DNA of 64,000 nt from Amycolatopsis xylanica (GTDB lineage: Bacteria; Actinomycetota; Actinomycetes; Mycobacteriales; Pseudonocardiaceae). Below the pieces are notes generated by a model. That model saw only the letters and a list, made by a program, of their open reading frames with translations. It was not told the DNA's origin and searched no databases. The translations under genes were made by a program, and so were the position numbers. The DNA lies in the NCBI RefSeq assembly GCF_900107045.1, contig NZ_FNON01000004.1, positions 496,001 to 560,000 on the forward strand, given 5' to 3'. Shown here piece by piece: positions 25,304 to 33,920 of the stretch (positions within the stretch are counted from its first letter, which is position 1; every line of letters starts with the position of its first letter).

Positions 25304-26410
25304 CTACGAAGTCAGCCACTTCTTTCGGGTGACGACCTCGGCGAGCCGCTCCGGGATCGGGGAGACGCCCAGTCCGGGCCCGGTCGGCACCGGCAGGTGG
25401 CCGCCGTCGAGCACGAACGGCTCGGTGATGTCCTGGCGGTAGAAGCGCTCGGACGCCGACGTGTCGCCGGGCATGGTGAACCCGGGCAGCGAGGCGAGCG
25501 CGACGTTGGCCGCGCGGCCCAGTCCGGTCTCGATCATCCCGCCACACCAGACCGGGATGCCGTTCGCCGCGCAGACGTCGTGCACCCGCTTGGCTTCGAG
25601 GTAACCACCGACGCGGCTGGGCTTGATGTTGACCACGCGGCACGCGCCGAGCCGGATCGCGTCGGCGGCCGAGCGGGCGTCCACAACGGACTCGTCGAGG
25701 CAGATCGGGGTGCGGATGTGCTTGGCCAGCTCGGCGTGGCCGTGCACGTCCTCCTCCTCGAGCGGCTGTTCCAGCAGGAGCAGGTTGAACGGGTCGAGCT
25801 TGGCCAGCAGCGGGGCGTCGGCGAGCGTGTACGCGGTGTTCGCGTCGACCTGCAGCAGGATGTCGTCGCCGAAGCGCTCACGGACCGCGCGCACCGGCTC
25901 GACGTCCCAGCCCGGCTCGATCTTCAGCTTGATGCGGAGGTACCCGGCGTCGAGGTAGCCGCCGACGACGTCGAGCAGCTGCGGGATCGAGTCCATGATC
26001 CCGACCGAGACACCACAGGGCACCCTGTCCTTTGTGGACCCCAGCGCGGTGCCGAACGACAGGTCGTGCGCGCGCAGTTCCGCGTCGAGCACCGCCATCT
26101 CCAGCACGCTCTTGGCCATCCGGTGGCCCTTGAACTTGGCGAGCAGCGGCGCGACCTTGTTCGCGGTGATCTCGCCGGCCCCCAGCAAAGCGGGCACCAG
26201 GAAGTGCTCGAGCACGTGCTCGACCCCGTCGGTGTACTCCGACGAGTAGACCGGCGCGCCCATCGCGCCGCACTCGCCCCAGCCCTCCCCCGACGGCGTC
26301 ACCGCGCGCAGCAGCAGGATGTCCCGCGCGTCCTGCGAGCCGAACGAGGTACGGAACGGCGCCACCAAAGGCATGCTGACGCGCAGGACTTCCACACCGG
26401 TCAGTTTCAC
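25304..26410 (-). CDS. N-acylamino acid / N-succinylamino acid racemase (enolase superfamily)
   Basis: From the GTG at 26410 the protein has 368 residues, the same as the characterised Amycolatopsis enzyme as I remember it. It catalyses metal-dependent 1,1-proton transfer that interconverts N-acyl-D- and N-acyl-L-amino acids; homologues also act as o-succinylbenzoate synthase. The acid-base lysines are K161/K163 ('RIKLKIEPG') and K263 ('VNIKPSRVGG'); the Mg2+ ligands are D189 ('VDANTAY'), E214 ('LEQPL') and D239 ('CLDES'). All are in place. It overlaps the GNAT acyltransferase by 4 bp and lies near an M20 hydrolase and a D-aminoacylase. No other menaquinone gene is present, so D- to L-amino-acid conversion is the likelier role. 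Confidence 0.93.
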   Translation of the reverse strand: MKLTGVEVLRVSMPLVAPFRTSFGSQDARDILLLRAVTPSGEGWGECGAMGAPVYSSEYTDGVEHVLEHFLVPALLGAGEITANKVAPLLAKFKGHRMAKSVLEMAVLDAELRAHDLSFGTALGSTKDRVPCGVSVGIMDSIPQLLDVVGGYLDAGYLRIKLKIEPGWDVEPVRAVRERFGDDILLQVDANTAYTLADAPLLAKLDPFNLLLLEQPLEEEDVHGHAELAKHIRTPICLDESVVDARSAADAIRLGACRVVNIKPSRVGGYLEAKRVHDVCAANGIPVWCGGMIETGLGRAANVALASLPGFTMPGDTSASERFYRQDITEPFVLDGGHLPVPTGPGLGVSPIPERLAEVVTRKKWLTS

Positions 26411-27252
26411 GACTGCTCCCTCGAGACCACGTACCCGCCGGCACGATCGAATCCGACGACCCTGGCGCCGTCCGCCATCAGGCCGTGCAACACCTCGCGC
26501 AGCGCGACGCGCCACGCGGTTCCCAGCTCCGGGTCGGCCCGGCGCACCGCCTCGATGTCCGGCGGGATCCCCACCAGCACCACGGGCGTGTCGGCGGACG
26601 CGACCACCGGACGGCCGCCGGCATCGGCCAGCAGCACGGGCTCACCGGACGGCAGCGCCCGCCGCGGCTCGCCGAACGCCGCCGCGCACACCGGGTCGCT
26701 CAGGAGGTCCCAGGTGACCATGAGCCGGTCGGTGTCGCCGGTCCCGTTGATGGTGTCGCGCATCCGGCCGTAGAAGTTCGGCAGGTAGACGGCCGGATCG
26801 GCGGCGAGCTTGGTCAGGTTGAAGTAGGCGTTGCGCCGGATCAGCGGGTCGAACGTCCACGAGATCGCGGTGACGCCCTGGCGCAGCGCCCAGGCACGCT
26901 GATGCAGTTTGAGCGCGAACCCCAGTCCCCTGCCCATGCCCTTCGCCGAAACGCCCGCGATGTGGCTGTGCAGCGCGCTTTTCGCCGGGCTGCCGAAGAA
27001 CCCGAAGCAGGCGCCGAGCAGTTCGCCACCGTCGAAGGCGCCCGAGACGTAGTTGCCCGACGAGACCATGGCACGCAGGAGTTCCGGTGTCACCGGCCCG
27101 GCGCCCGGCTCCTCCCGCTGCCAGATCGAGTCGAACAGCTGGCACACCGCGGTCAGATCGGGCACCTCGGCCAGTTCGCGAACGGTCACTCCCGAAGTCG
27201 CGGCCGCGGTGTCCGCCGCCTGCTCCGGCGCGTTCATCACAAGTTCGGTCAC
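26407..27252 (-). CDS. GNAT acyltransferase, probable N-acyl (succinyl) transferase for D-amino acids
   Basis: From the GTG at 27252 (AAAGGATGG just upstream) the protein has 281 residues. The GNAT core lies at about residues 25-180, with the acyl-CoA loop in 'AGVSAKGMGRGLGFALKLHQRAWAL' region and 'FDPLIRRNAYFNLTKLAA', a run typical of the COG3375 group. Homologues of this group sit beside N-succinylamino acid racemase in Geobacillus and succinylate D-amino acids, the first step of irreversible D-to-L conversion. Here the 4-bp overlap with the racemase repeats that arrangement. Acyl donor (succinyl- or acetyl-CoA) is inferred, not visible. Confidence 0.8.
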   Translation of the reverse strand: MTELVMNAPEQAADTAAATSGVTVRELAEVPDLTAVCQLFDSIWQREEPGAGPVTPELLRAMVSSGNYVSGAFDGGELLGACFGFFGSPAKSALHSHIAGVSAKGMGRGLGFALKLHQRAWALRQGVTAISWTFDPLIRRNAYFNLTKLAADPAVYLPNFYGRMRDTINGTGDTDRLMVTWDLLSDPVCAAAFGEPRRALPSGEPVLLADAGGRPVVASADTPVVLVGIPPDIEAVRRADPELGTAWRVALREVLHGLMADGARVVGFDRAGGYVVSREQS

Positions 27253-27283
27253 CTGACCATCCTTTCGGGACGCGCCGGGCGAG

Positions 27284-28420
27284 TCACCGTTGTCCCGCAC
27301 CAGAATCACCGGCCGACTTCGTCGCTGGATACGGATTACCTTGAGCCAGCACGGTTTTCACCAGCTCGGTCAGCAACGCGGTGCGGCGAGGCAACTCTTC
27401 GACGAGCACATGCTCGTGGTCGGCGTGCGCGCCACCGCCGACGGCGCCGAGCCCGTCGAGCGTCGGAACCCCCATGCCCGCCGTGAAATTCCCGTCCGAC
27501 GCCCCGCCGACCGCGGCCGAGGTGAGCGGATCCAAGCCCAATTCCTTCGCCAGCGTGCACGCCAGGTCGAACAACGCCTGTGACGACTCGGCTTCCAGCG
27601 GCGCCCGGTTGATCCCGCCGGCAATGCGGACCCGGGTGCCGTCCAGCACCGGCCGCAGTTCCCGGATCGCCGCGTCGACGCGCTCCTGTTCCGCGCTGTC
27701 CCAGGCACGGACGTCGACCGACACGCTCGCGGCGGCCGGGACGGTGTTCATGGTCGTGCCCGCGGTCAGCGCGGTCGGCACGACGGTCGTGCCCCGCTCG
27801 GCGTCACCGAGCCGCGACACCGCGAGGATCTGGTGCGCGATCTCGATTCCGGCGTTACAGCCCTTCTCCGGTTCGAGCCCGGCGTGCGCGGCGCGGCCGT
27901 CGACCTCGATCCAGTACAGGGAAGTGCCCTTGCGGCGGGTTTTCAGCGCGCCGCCGTCAGCGGAGGCCTCCAGCACGAAGACCGCGTCGCAGCCCCACGC
28001 CTCCTCTTCGATGAGCATGCGCGAGGACGGCGAGCCGACCTCCTCGTCGCCGGTGATCAGGATCGACAGTCCCGTTCGGTCGGGCTGCGCCGCGGCGGCG
28101 TGCAGCGCCATCACGACCCCGGCCTTCATGTCGAAACATCCCGGCCCGCGCAGCACACCGTCGATCACCTCGAACGGATGCGTTTCCAGCGAACCCGTCG
28201 GCCACACCGTGTCGTGGTGCCCGAGCAGCAGCACCCTCGGGTCACCGCCGAACCGCCACCGCAGATGCGTGACACCGCCGGTGACGATGCGCTCCGGTTC
28301 GGCGCCCAGCAGCCGACGGCCGAGCGACGCCACGACCTCGGCGCTGCGGGCGACCGCCGCGTGGTCCGACGACGGCGACTCGCACCGCACCAAGGTCTCG
28401 ATGTCGTCGAGCAGGCTCAT
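27284..28420 (-). CDS. M20 family zinc hydrolase, probable N-acyl-L-amino acid deacylase
   Basis: The 378-residue protein has the M20 metal site in order: 'GHHDTVW' (His68, Asp70), 'GCFDMKAG' (Asp97), 'GDEEVGS' (catalytic Glu126, Glu127) and a C-terminal 'HADHEHV' His. A dimerisation lid with 'GRAAHAGLEPEKGCNA' lies at about 175-290. It is of the carboxypeptidase G2/acetylornithine-deacetylase kind. In the D-to-L pathway an M20 enzyme removes the acyl group from the N-acyl-L-amino acid, making the conversion irreversible. It overlaps the upstream D-aminoacylase gene by 4 bp and lies 31 bp before the GNAT start. Confidence 0.85.
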   Translation of the reverse strand: MSLLDDIETLVRCESPSSDHAAVARSAEVVASLGRRLLGAEPERIVTGGVTHLRWRFGGDPRVLLLGHHDTVWPTGSLETHPFEVIDGVLRGPGCFDMKAGVVMALHAAAAQPDRTGLSILITGDEEVGSPSSRMLIEEEAWGCDAVFVLEASADGGALKTRRKGTSLYWIEVDGRAAHAGLEPEKGCNAGIEIAHQILAVSRLGDAERGTTVVPTALTAGTTMNTVPAAASVSVDVRAWDSAEQERVDAAIRELRPVLDGTRVRIAGGINRAPLEAESSQALFDLACTLAKELGLDPLTSAAVGGASDGNFTAGMGVPTLDGLGAVGGGAHADHEHVLVEELPRRTALLTELVKTVLAQGNPYPATKSAGDSGAGQR

Positions 28421-29892
28421 CGCGGCTCACCCCGCAGCGCGCTGCCCGGATACGCGTCGACGAGCATTTCTCCTTGCGAGATAACGGGAACCCCGCCGAC
28501 GAACAGATGCCGGACGCCGACGGAAGGCCGCGTCGAGTCGGTGTACGTCGCGGTGTCGGTGATCTTCGCGGGATCGAGCACGACCAGGTCGGCGTCCGCG
28601 CCGACGTCGAGCCGCCCCTTGCCGCGCGCCGCGGGCGCGACGTCGTCCAAGACCCGCGCGGGCAGGTAGGAACACCGGCGGAACGCCTCCAGCCAGGTCC
28701 ACACGCCGGCCTCGCGCACCATCAAGCGCAGTGCCTTCGAGAACGTCCCCGCCGTACGCGGATGCGTGGTCCCGCGAGGCGGCAGCGGCCATTTCGTGCT
28801 CTCCTGGCTGCCATCCGGCCAGTACACCGGCATCGCGTCACTGGCGACGATCGAGTCCGGAAACGCCAAAGCCTGGCGCAGCAACGCGTTCTCGCGTGGA
28901 TCACGCTCATCGAGGAACTCGAGGATGCACGGCGCGCCGGGGTCGAGACCGCGCAGTTCCCGCAGCCGCGCCTCGTCGGCGATGCGCTCGCCGGACTCGA
29001 GCATGAGCACACTCGACGCGCGAAGTCCCTTCATCCGCAAGCGATCCGGCTCCAGGAACGCCGCACCGATCGCGGTGCTGCCCGCACCGTACGGGTAGGC
29101 CTCGACGGTCACCCGCGAACCCTCGCGCCGCGCGCGGTCGAGCGATTTCAGCACCCGCTCGACGTGATGCCCCGAAGTGCTGTTGACGTGACAGTGGTGC
29201 ATCGCGGCGCCGGTCTCGCCCGCCGCGGCGATGATCTCCTCCGACCCGTCGATGGGCGTGGCCGGATCGACCTCGATCAGCTCGCGCACGTGAGTGAAGG
29301 TCGGCGCGCCCGCCCGAGCGGCCAGCTGGGCGACCGCGAGGAACTCGGCCGGTTCGGTCAGCGGCGCGTAGCCCATCAGGATCCCGATGCCCAGCGCGCC
29401 TCCTGCCAGCTCACCCTCCAAAAGGGACAGCCAGGCGGCCAGCTCCTTCGGCGACGAAGAGCGTTGCCAGCGCGGGTTTCCGAGTACGTCGAGCCCGCTG
29501 TCGATCTGCGCGTCCGGCATGATCCCGGCCAGCACCTGCGCCCGCGCCGTGCCCCAGGACGCGGAGAACCCGTAGTTCAGCGGCCGCCCGGCGGCGGCGG
29601 CCTCGGCGTACGCGCGCTCGATCGGCATCAGCCCGGCCTCGAGGTCGAGCGCCGTGGTCACCCCGTCCATCGCCTGCAGCCGCTGCCCGGCGATCGAATG
29701 CACATGGCTGTGCAGGTCCACGAACCCCGGCCCGACCACGAGCCCGCTGACATCGATGACAACGGTGCCCGGCGGCGCGGCCAGGTCCGTACCGACCGCG
29801 GCCACCTTGCCACCGTCGAGCCGCACATCGGCCACGCCGTCGAAGCCGGTGGCCGGGTCGAGGACCCGGCCACCGCGCAGAAGTGTCCCCAT
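28417..29892 (-). CDS. N-acyl-D-amino-acid deacylase-like amidohydrolase
   Basis: From the ATG at 29892 (GAGGAG upstream; an ATG five codons earlier has no good site) the protein has 491 residues. An N-terminal and C-terminal beta-sandwich enclose a TIM-barrel amidohydrolase domain with 'His61-Ser-His63' ('FVDLHSHVHS'), 'HCHVNSTSGHH' and the late Asp of 'SDAMPVYW'. This is the D-aminoacylase/dihydroorotase-like group that frees D-amino acids from N-acyl derivatives. It is the first gene of unit 1, 78 bp or more after a perfect palindrome. Alternatives are other amide hydrolases of the same fold; context favours D-amino-acid substrates. Confidence 0.82.
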   Translation of the reverse strand: MGTLLRGGRVLDPATGFDGVADVRLDGGKVAAVGTDLAAPPGTVVIDVSGLVVGPGFVDLHSHVHSIAGQRLQAMDGVTTALDLEAGLMPIERAYAEAAAAGRPLNYGFSASWGTARAQVLAGIMPDAQIDSGLDVLGNPRWQRSSSPKELAAWLSLLEGELAGGALGIGILMGYAPLTEPAEFLAVAQLAARAGAPTFTHVRELIEVDPATPIDGSEEIIAAAGETGAAMHHCHVNSTSGHHVERVLKSLDRARREGSRVTVEAYPYGAGSTAIGAAFLEPDRLRMKGLRASSVLMLESGERIADEARLRELRGLDPGAPCILEFLDERDPRENALLRQALAFPDSIVASDAMPVYWPDGSQESTKWPLPPRGTTHPRTAGTFSKALRLMVREAGVWTWLEAFRRCSYLPARVLDDVAPAARGKGRLDVGADADLVVLDPAKITDTATYTDSTRPSVGVRHLFVGGVPVISQGEMLVDAYPGSALRGEPR

Positions 29893-29969
29893 TCCCCGTC
29901 TCCTCACGACACGGGACGGGGATCCACACCCCGCCCGCAGTCGAACCTAGGTGGCGGGCGGGCGGCCCC

Positions 29970-29989
29970 GTTCGTCCGCGCGGACGAAC
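29970..29989. promoter_or_regulatory. Perfect 20-bp palindrome upstream of the D-aminoacylase operon
   Basis: GTTCGTCCGCGCGGACGAAC is fully symmetrical and lies 78-97 bp before the start at 29892. It contains GTTCGT-N8-ACGAAC, as does 23098-23119. A second dyad, GTCCGT-TCAC-ACGGAC, is at 30002-30017; the two centres are exactly 30 bp apart, on the same helix face. Confidence 0.65.
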
Positions 29990-30001
29990 CAGGGCGCACC
30001 T

Positions 30002-30017
30002 GTCCGTTCACACGGAC
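30002..30017. promoter_or_regulatory. Second dyad upstream of the D-aminoacylase operon
   Basis: GTCCGT (30002-30007) pairs with ACGGAC (30012-30017) around TCAC, followed by GAAAC. Its CGGACGAA half matches the palindrome at 29970-29989. Together they look like a two-site operator. Confidence 0.5.
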
Positions 30018-30023
30018 GAAACA

Positions 30024-31325
30024 TCACGAACGCTGGGCGGCGGCCCGGACGTCGTGGAGGTGGATCACGATGTCGTAGGCACTGGCCAGCTTGACGTTCT
30101 CGGGTTCGACGGGGAACTGGGTGCCGATGGACCGGGTCGGGTGCGGGGCCTCCAGCCAGGCGCGCGCCTTCCCGGAGGCGGCGCGGACGTCGAGGTAGAA
30201 GTCCTCGTACGCGACCTTGTCGAGCGTGGCCTCGGCCATACCGGGCGCCGCGGCCCCCACCGTGAACTTCTCCCAGTTCCCGCCGCCGACGGCCTGGTTC
30301 GTCGACAGGAACGAGCCGCGGTCGAAGGTGAAGCCGATCGGGAGGTAGTCCTTGCCGAAGGCCCCGCGCAGGAACGACCCCTGCGTCTCCGGATGCAGCG
30401 GGTAGTCGCTCGAGAGGTAGGCGACGTGGTTGTTGTGCGCCGAGACCAGGATCTTGCCGCCGACCTGCCGCTGCCACCACTCGACGTTCTGCGCCATCAC
30501 GCGGTCGCGCAGGCGCATGAACTCCGGCAGCGAGGCCTTGTCGTCCGGATCGATGGTGAGGAATTCGGCCGTCTGGGCGATGGAGCGCGCGTTCTGCACG
30601 ACCCACGGGTCCTTCATACCGCTGATCAGGTCGAGTGCCTGCCGGGCCTGATCGGCGAGCTTCCGTCGTTCCGCCACCGGCTTGCGCACGTACGCGAATG
30701 CGTCCAGCGGGCGCAGTCCGGTGTAGAGCTCGGTGAGCCGCGGCAGCTTTTCCGGATGCTCGCGGCCGACGTAGCCGGTGACCCGCTCGAAGAACTCGTC
30801 GTCCATAGCGGGCGCGCCGACGTCGTCGCCCATGAAGTGCACGGTGCGGCCGGGGTGATCGCGGTTGTACGCGCGCATCCAGGTCAGCAGGCTCACGAAT
30901 TCCTCGCGGTCCCACGGGCTGCCCGCCAGGTTCTTGGCGGCCACCTCGCGGACGTCACCCACGCCCGTCTGCAGGTACTCGTCGATCTTCAGCCCGGCCG
31001 ACCAGCTCATCTCCAGCGCGAAGGTGGTGAACCCCTGGTGCTCGACGAGGTAGCGGAACACCCGCTCCTTCATGGCGAAGAACTCGTGCGAGCCGTGCGT
31101 CGCCTCGCCGAGCCCGACCACCTTCGCCTTGCCGATCATCGCGCCCAGCGCGCCCAGATCGGCCGTGGGCCGTCCCGGTTCGGTAGACCACAGTGGATGG
31201 GCCATTTGCTCTAACGCGCGGACCGGATCGCGCTGCCGATCGGCCGGTGCCGCCTCGGCGGTCGCCGGGATGAGGAACGACGCCGCCAGTGCCGCCGCCA
31301 AGACCGTTCTCGTTTTCGCTTTCAT
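30024..31325 (-). CDS. Secreted erythromycin-esterase-like protein
   Basis: From the ATG at 31325 the 433-residue protein begins with a Sec signal peptide ('MKAKTRTVLAAALAASFLIPATAEA'-type, about 26 residues). The mature part carries erythromycin esterase family landmarks: 'GLGEATHGSHEF', 'FALEMSW', 'GDDVGAP', 'SAHNNHVAY'. The His and Glu residues of these motifs are the supposed catalytic/metal set. Family members hydrolyse macrolide lactones, but many secreted homologues have unknown substrates. It precedes the D-aminoacylase gene in the same direction with a 131-bp gap that holds two dyads, so it is probably a separate unit, divergent from the M4 peptidase gene. Confidence 0.8.
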   Translation of the reverse strand: MKAKTRTVLAAALAASFLIPATAEAAPADRQRDPVRALEQMAHPLWSTEPGRPTADLGALGAMIGKAKVVGLGEATHGSHEFFAMKERVFRYLVEHQGFTTFALEMSWSAGLKIDEYLQTGVGDVREVAAKNLAGSPWDREEFVSLLTWMRAYNRDHPGRTVHFMGDDVGAPAMDDEFFERVTGYVGREHPEKLPRLTELYTGLRPLDAFAYVRKPVAERRKLADQARQALDLISGMKDPWVVQNARSIAQTAEFLTIDPDDKASLPEFMRLRDRVMAQNVEWWQRQVGGKILVSAHNNHVAYLSSDYPLHPETQGSFLRGAFGKDYLPIGFTFDRGSFLSTNQAVGGGNWEKFTVGAAAPGMAEATLDKVAYEDFYLDVRAASGKARAWLEAPHPTRSIGTQFPVEPENVKLASAYDIVIHLHDVRAAAQRS

Positions 31326-31633
31326 GAAACGATCATCGCGAGCGCGGGCCGTCAGCGCGGTGGCCTCCACATCCAGGTCCATACGGGTGCTGGCACCACT
31401 GGCCAGAGTGGACTGTATTCATCCCAAGTGCCCGAATCGGGCTATTACGGCTGTTTGTCGCACATTCACGACTCATCGCCGAAACGCAATGAGTTCAATA
31501 CGTTCGTCGGTTGTTCACCGCGTGCCAACACCGGATTCTTGTTCGCGGTTCGTCGTAACACCTTTCTCACCTCTATTGATCACAGGCCCGGGCACCCCGG
31601 GTCCGGATCACCCTGCCCGGAGGAGAACCACCG
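31326..31633. other. Divergent intergenic region of two secreted proteins
   Basis: These 308 bp lie between the Ere-like gene (minus) and the M4 peptidase gene (plus). The middle (31410-31570) is less GC-rich than the surroundings and includes a short dyad GCCCGAATCGGGC (about 31430-31442). A strong ribosome site GGAGGAG precedes 31634. I could not assign promoters with confidence. Confidence 0.4.
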
Positions 31634-33904
31634 ATGAAATTGAGACGTCCTGGCGTACTCGCCGCGGCCGGCGTGCTGGCGGCAGCCATCGCGACGACTT
31701 CGGCGGCACAGGCGGCACAGCCACCGGCCGCGGCCCAATCGGCCGAGGCGATGGCGGTGTCCGCAGCGGAGAGCCTGGTCGCGGCGAAACCCGCCGCGCT
31801 CCACGCGAGCAACGATGATGTTTTCGTCCAGCGCAACGTGATCTCCTCCACCAACGGGCTGAAGTACATCCCGTACGAGCGGACCTACAAGGGTCTCCCG
31901 GTCGTCGGCGGCGACTTCGTGGTGGCGACGAACTCGACCGGTCAGGTCGTGGGCACGTCGGTGGCCCAGGACGTCGCGATCAACCTGCCCACCACCACGC
32001 CGAAGCTGAGCGCCGCGCAGGCCGAGGCCATCGCGCGCAAGCAGCTGTCCACTGTGGACAGCGCGGCCGCGCCGCAGCTCGTCACCTTCGCGCTCGGCAG
32101 CAGCCCCGCGCTCGCCTGGAAGAGCACGGTCGTCGGCAAGGACGCCGAAGGCGCCAGCAAGCTCGACGTCGTGGTCGACGCCGCCACCGGCGCCGTGCTG
32201 CACACGCAGGAACACGTCATGAACGGTGACGGCAACAGCGCCTACAACGGCCCCGCCGTGCACCTCGACACCACGCACTCGGGTAGCACCTACTCGCTGA
32301 AAGACCCGGCGATCACCAACACCAGCTGCCAGGACGCCGCGAACAACACCACCTTCAGCGGCCCCGACGACGCCTGGGGCAACGGCAACGCCACCAGCCG
32401 CGAGACCGGCTGCGTCGACGCGCTGTTCGCCGCGCAGACCGAGAACAAGATGCTCTCGCAGTGGCTCGGCCGCAACAGCTTCGACGGCAACGGCGGCGGC
32501 TGGCCGGTCCGGGTCGGCCTGAACGACCTCAACGCCTACTACGACGGCAGCCAGATCCAGATCGGGCACAACCAGTCCAACCAGTGGATCGGCTCGCTCG
32601 ACGTCGTCGCGCACGAGCACGGCCACGGCATCGACGACCACACCCCCGGCGGCATCTCCGGCGCCGGCACCCAGGAGTTCGTCGCCGACGTCTTCGGCAC
32701 CTCGACCGAGTGGTTCGCCAACGAGTCGTCGCCGTACGACACGCCGGACTTCCTGATCGGCGAGACGATCAACCTGGTCGGCTCCGGCCCGATCCGCAAC
32801 ATGTACAACCCGTCGGCGCTGGGTCACAAGAACTGCTACGACAGCCAGATCCCCAACACCGAGGTGCACGCGGCCGCGGGCCCCGGCAACCACTGGTTCT
32901 ACCTGCTCGCCGAGGGCACCAACCCGACCAACGGCCAGCCGACCAGCACCACCTGCAACAACACCTCGATCACCGGTCTGGGTGTGCAGAGCGCGTTGAA
33001 GATCTTCTACAACGCGATGCTGATCAAGACCAGCGGCGCCTCGTACCTGAAGTACCGCACCTGGACGCTGACCGCGGCGAAGAACCTCTTCCCCGGCAGC
33101 TGCACCGAGTTCAACACCGTCAAGGCCGCGTGGGACGCCGTCAGCGTTCCGGCGCAGTCGGGTGACCCGACGTGCTCCGCGACCGGCACGGTCACCGTCT
33201 CGAACCCGGGCAACCAGTCCACCGTGACCGGCTCGGCCGTCAACCTGCCCCTCTCGGCCAGCGGCGGCACCGCGCCGTACAGCTGGACCGCGACCGGGCT
33301 GCCCGCAGGCCTGTCGATCAACGCCTCCACCGGCACCATCTCGGGCACCGCGACCACCGCGGGCACCTCGAACGTCACGGTGACCGCCAAGGACGCGGCG
33401 AACAAGACCGGCTCGGCCTCGTTCACCTGGACCGTCGGCACCTCGAACCCGACCTGCAGCGGCCAGAAGCTGACCAACGGCGGCTTCGAGTCCGGCAGCA
33501 CCGGCTGGACCGCGTCCAGCGGCGTCATCGGCGCCAACGGCCCCGACCAGCCCGCACGCGGCGGCACCCAGAACGCCTGGCTGGACGGCTACGGCAGTAG
33601 CCACACCGACACGCTCGCGCAGTCGGTCGCCATCCCGGCGGGTTGCCACGCGACGCTGACGTTCTACCTGCACATCGACACCAACGAGACGGGCAGCACG
33701 GTCTACGACAAGCTGACCGTCGCGAACGGGTCGACCACGCTGGCGACGTACTCCAACGTCAACGCGGCCGCCGGGTACGTCCTCAAGACGATCGACGTCT
33801 CGTCGGCCGCCGGGCAGACCCTCTCGCTGAAGTTCACCGGCGTCGAAGACGCGTCCCTCCAGACGTCCTTCGTCATCGACGACGCGGCAGTAACCCTCAG
33901 CTGA
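31634..33904 (+). CDS. Secreted M4 (thermolysin-family) metallopeptidase with Ig-like and C-terminal beta domains
   Basis: The 756-residue protein starts with a signal peptide (cleavage near 'AQAAQ', about 30). A propeptide with FTP/PepSY-like segments follows ('YKGLPVVGGDFVV', to about 200). The catalytic domain has zinc site His327-Glu-His-Gly-His331, downstream Glu348 ('GTQEFVAD') and the late His of 'NTEVHAAAGPGNHWFY', the active-site pattern of M4 enzymes. After about 515 come a putative Ig domain ('LPAGLSINASTGTISGTAT') and a C-terminal jelly-roll-like domain (about 610-756) that may bind surfaces. It is an extracellular protease. Hairpins of family F begin 17 bp after the stop. Confidence 0.92.
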   Translation: MKLRRPGVLAAAGVLAAAIATTSAAQAAQPPAAAQSAEAMAVSAAESLVAAKPAALHASNDDVFVQRNVISSTNGLKYIPYERTYKGLPVVGGDFVVATNSTGQVVGTSVAQDVAINLPTTTPKLSAAQAEAIARKQLSTVDSAAAPQLVTFALGSSPALAWKSTVVGKDAEGASKLDVVVDAATGAVLHTQEHVMNGDGNSAYNGPAVHLDTTHSGSTYSLKDPAITNTSCQDAANNTTFSGPDDAWGNGNATSRETGCVDALFAAQTENKMLSQWLGRNSFDGNGGGWPVRVGLNDLNAYYDGSQIQIGHNQSNQWIGSLDVVAHEHGHGIDDHTPGGISGAGTQEFVADVFGTSTEWFANESSPYDTPDFLIGETINLVGSGPIRNMYNPSALGHKNCYDSQIPNTEVHAAAGPGNHWFYLLAEGTNPTNGQPTSTTCNNTSITGLGVQSALKIFYNAMLIKTSGASYLKYRTWTLTAAKNLFPGSCTEFNTVKAAWDAVSVPAQSGDPTCSATGTVTVSNPGNQSTVTGSAVNLPLSASGGTAPYSWTATGLPAGLSINASTGTISGTATTAGTSNVTVTAKDAANKTGSASFTWTVGTSNPTCSGQKLTNGGFESGSTGWTASSGVIGANGPDQPARGGTQNAWLDGYGSSHTDTLAQSVAIPAGCHATLTFYLHIDTNETGSTVYDKLTVANGSTTLATYSNVNAAAGYVLKTIDVSSAAGQTLSLKFTGVEDASLQTSFVIDDAAVTLS

Positions 33905-33920
33905 TCCCTGGCCGGTAAAA

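Noticed and set aside
25304..26410. Menaquinone-pathway o-succinylbenzoate synthase
   Set aside because: The family can catalyse that step, but no other men gene is nearby, and the GNAT, M20 and D-aminoacylase neighbours fit amino acid racemisation better.
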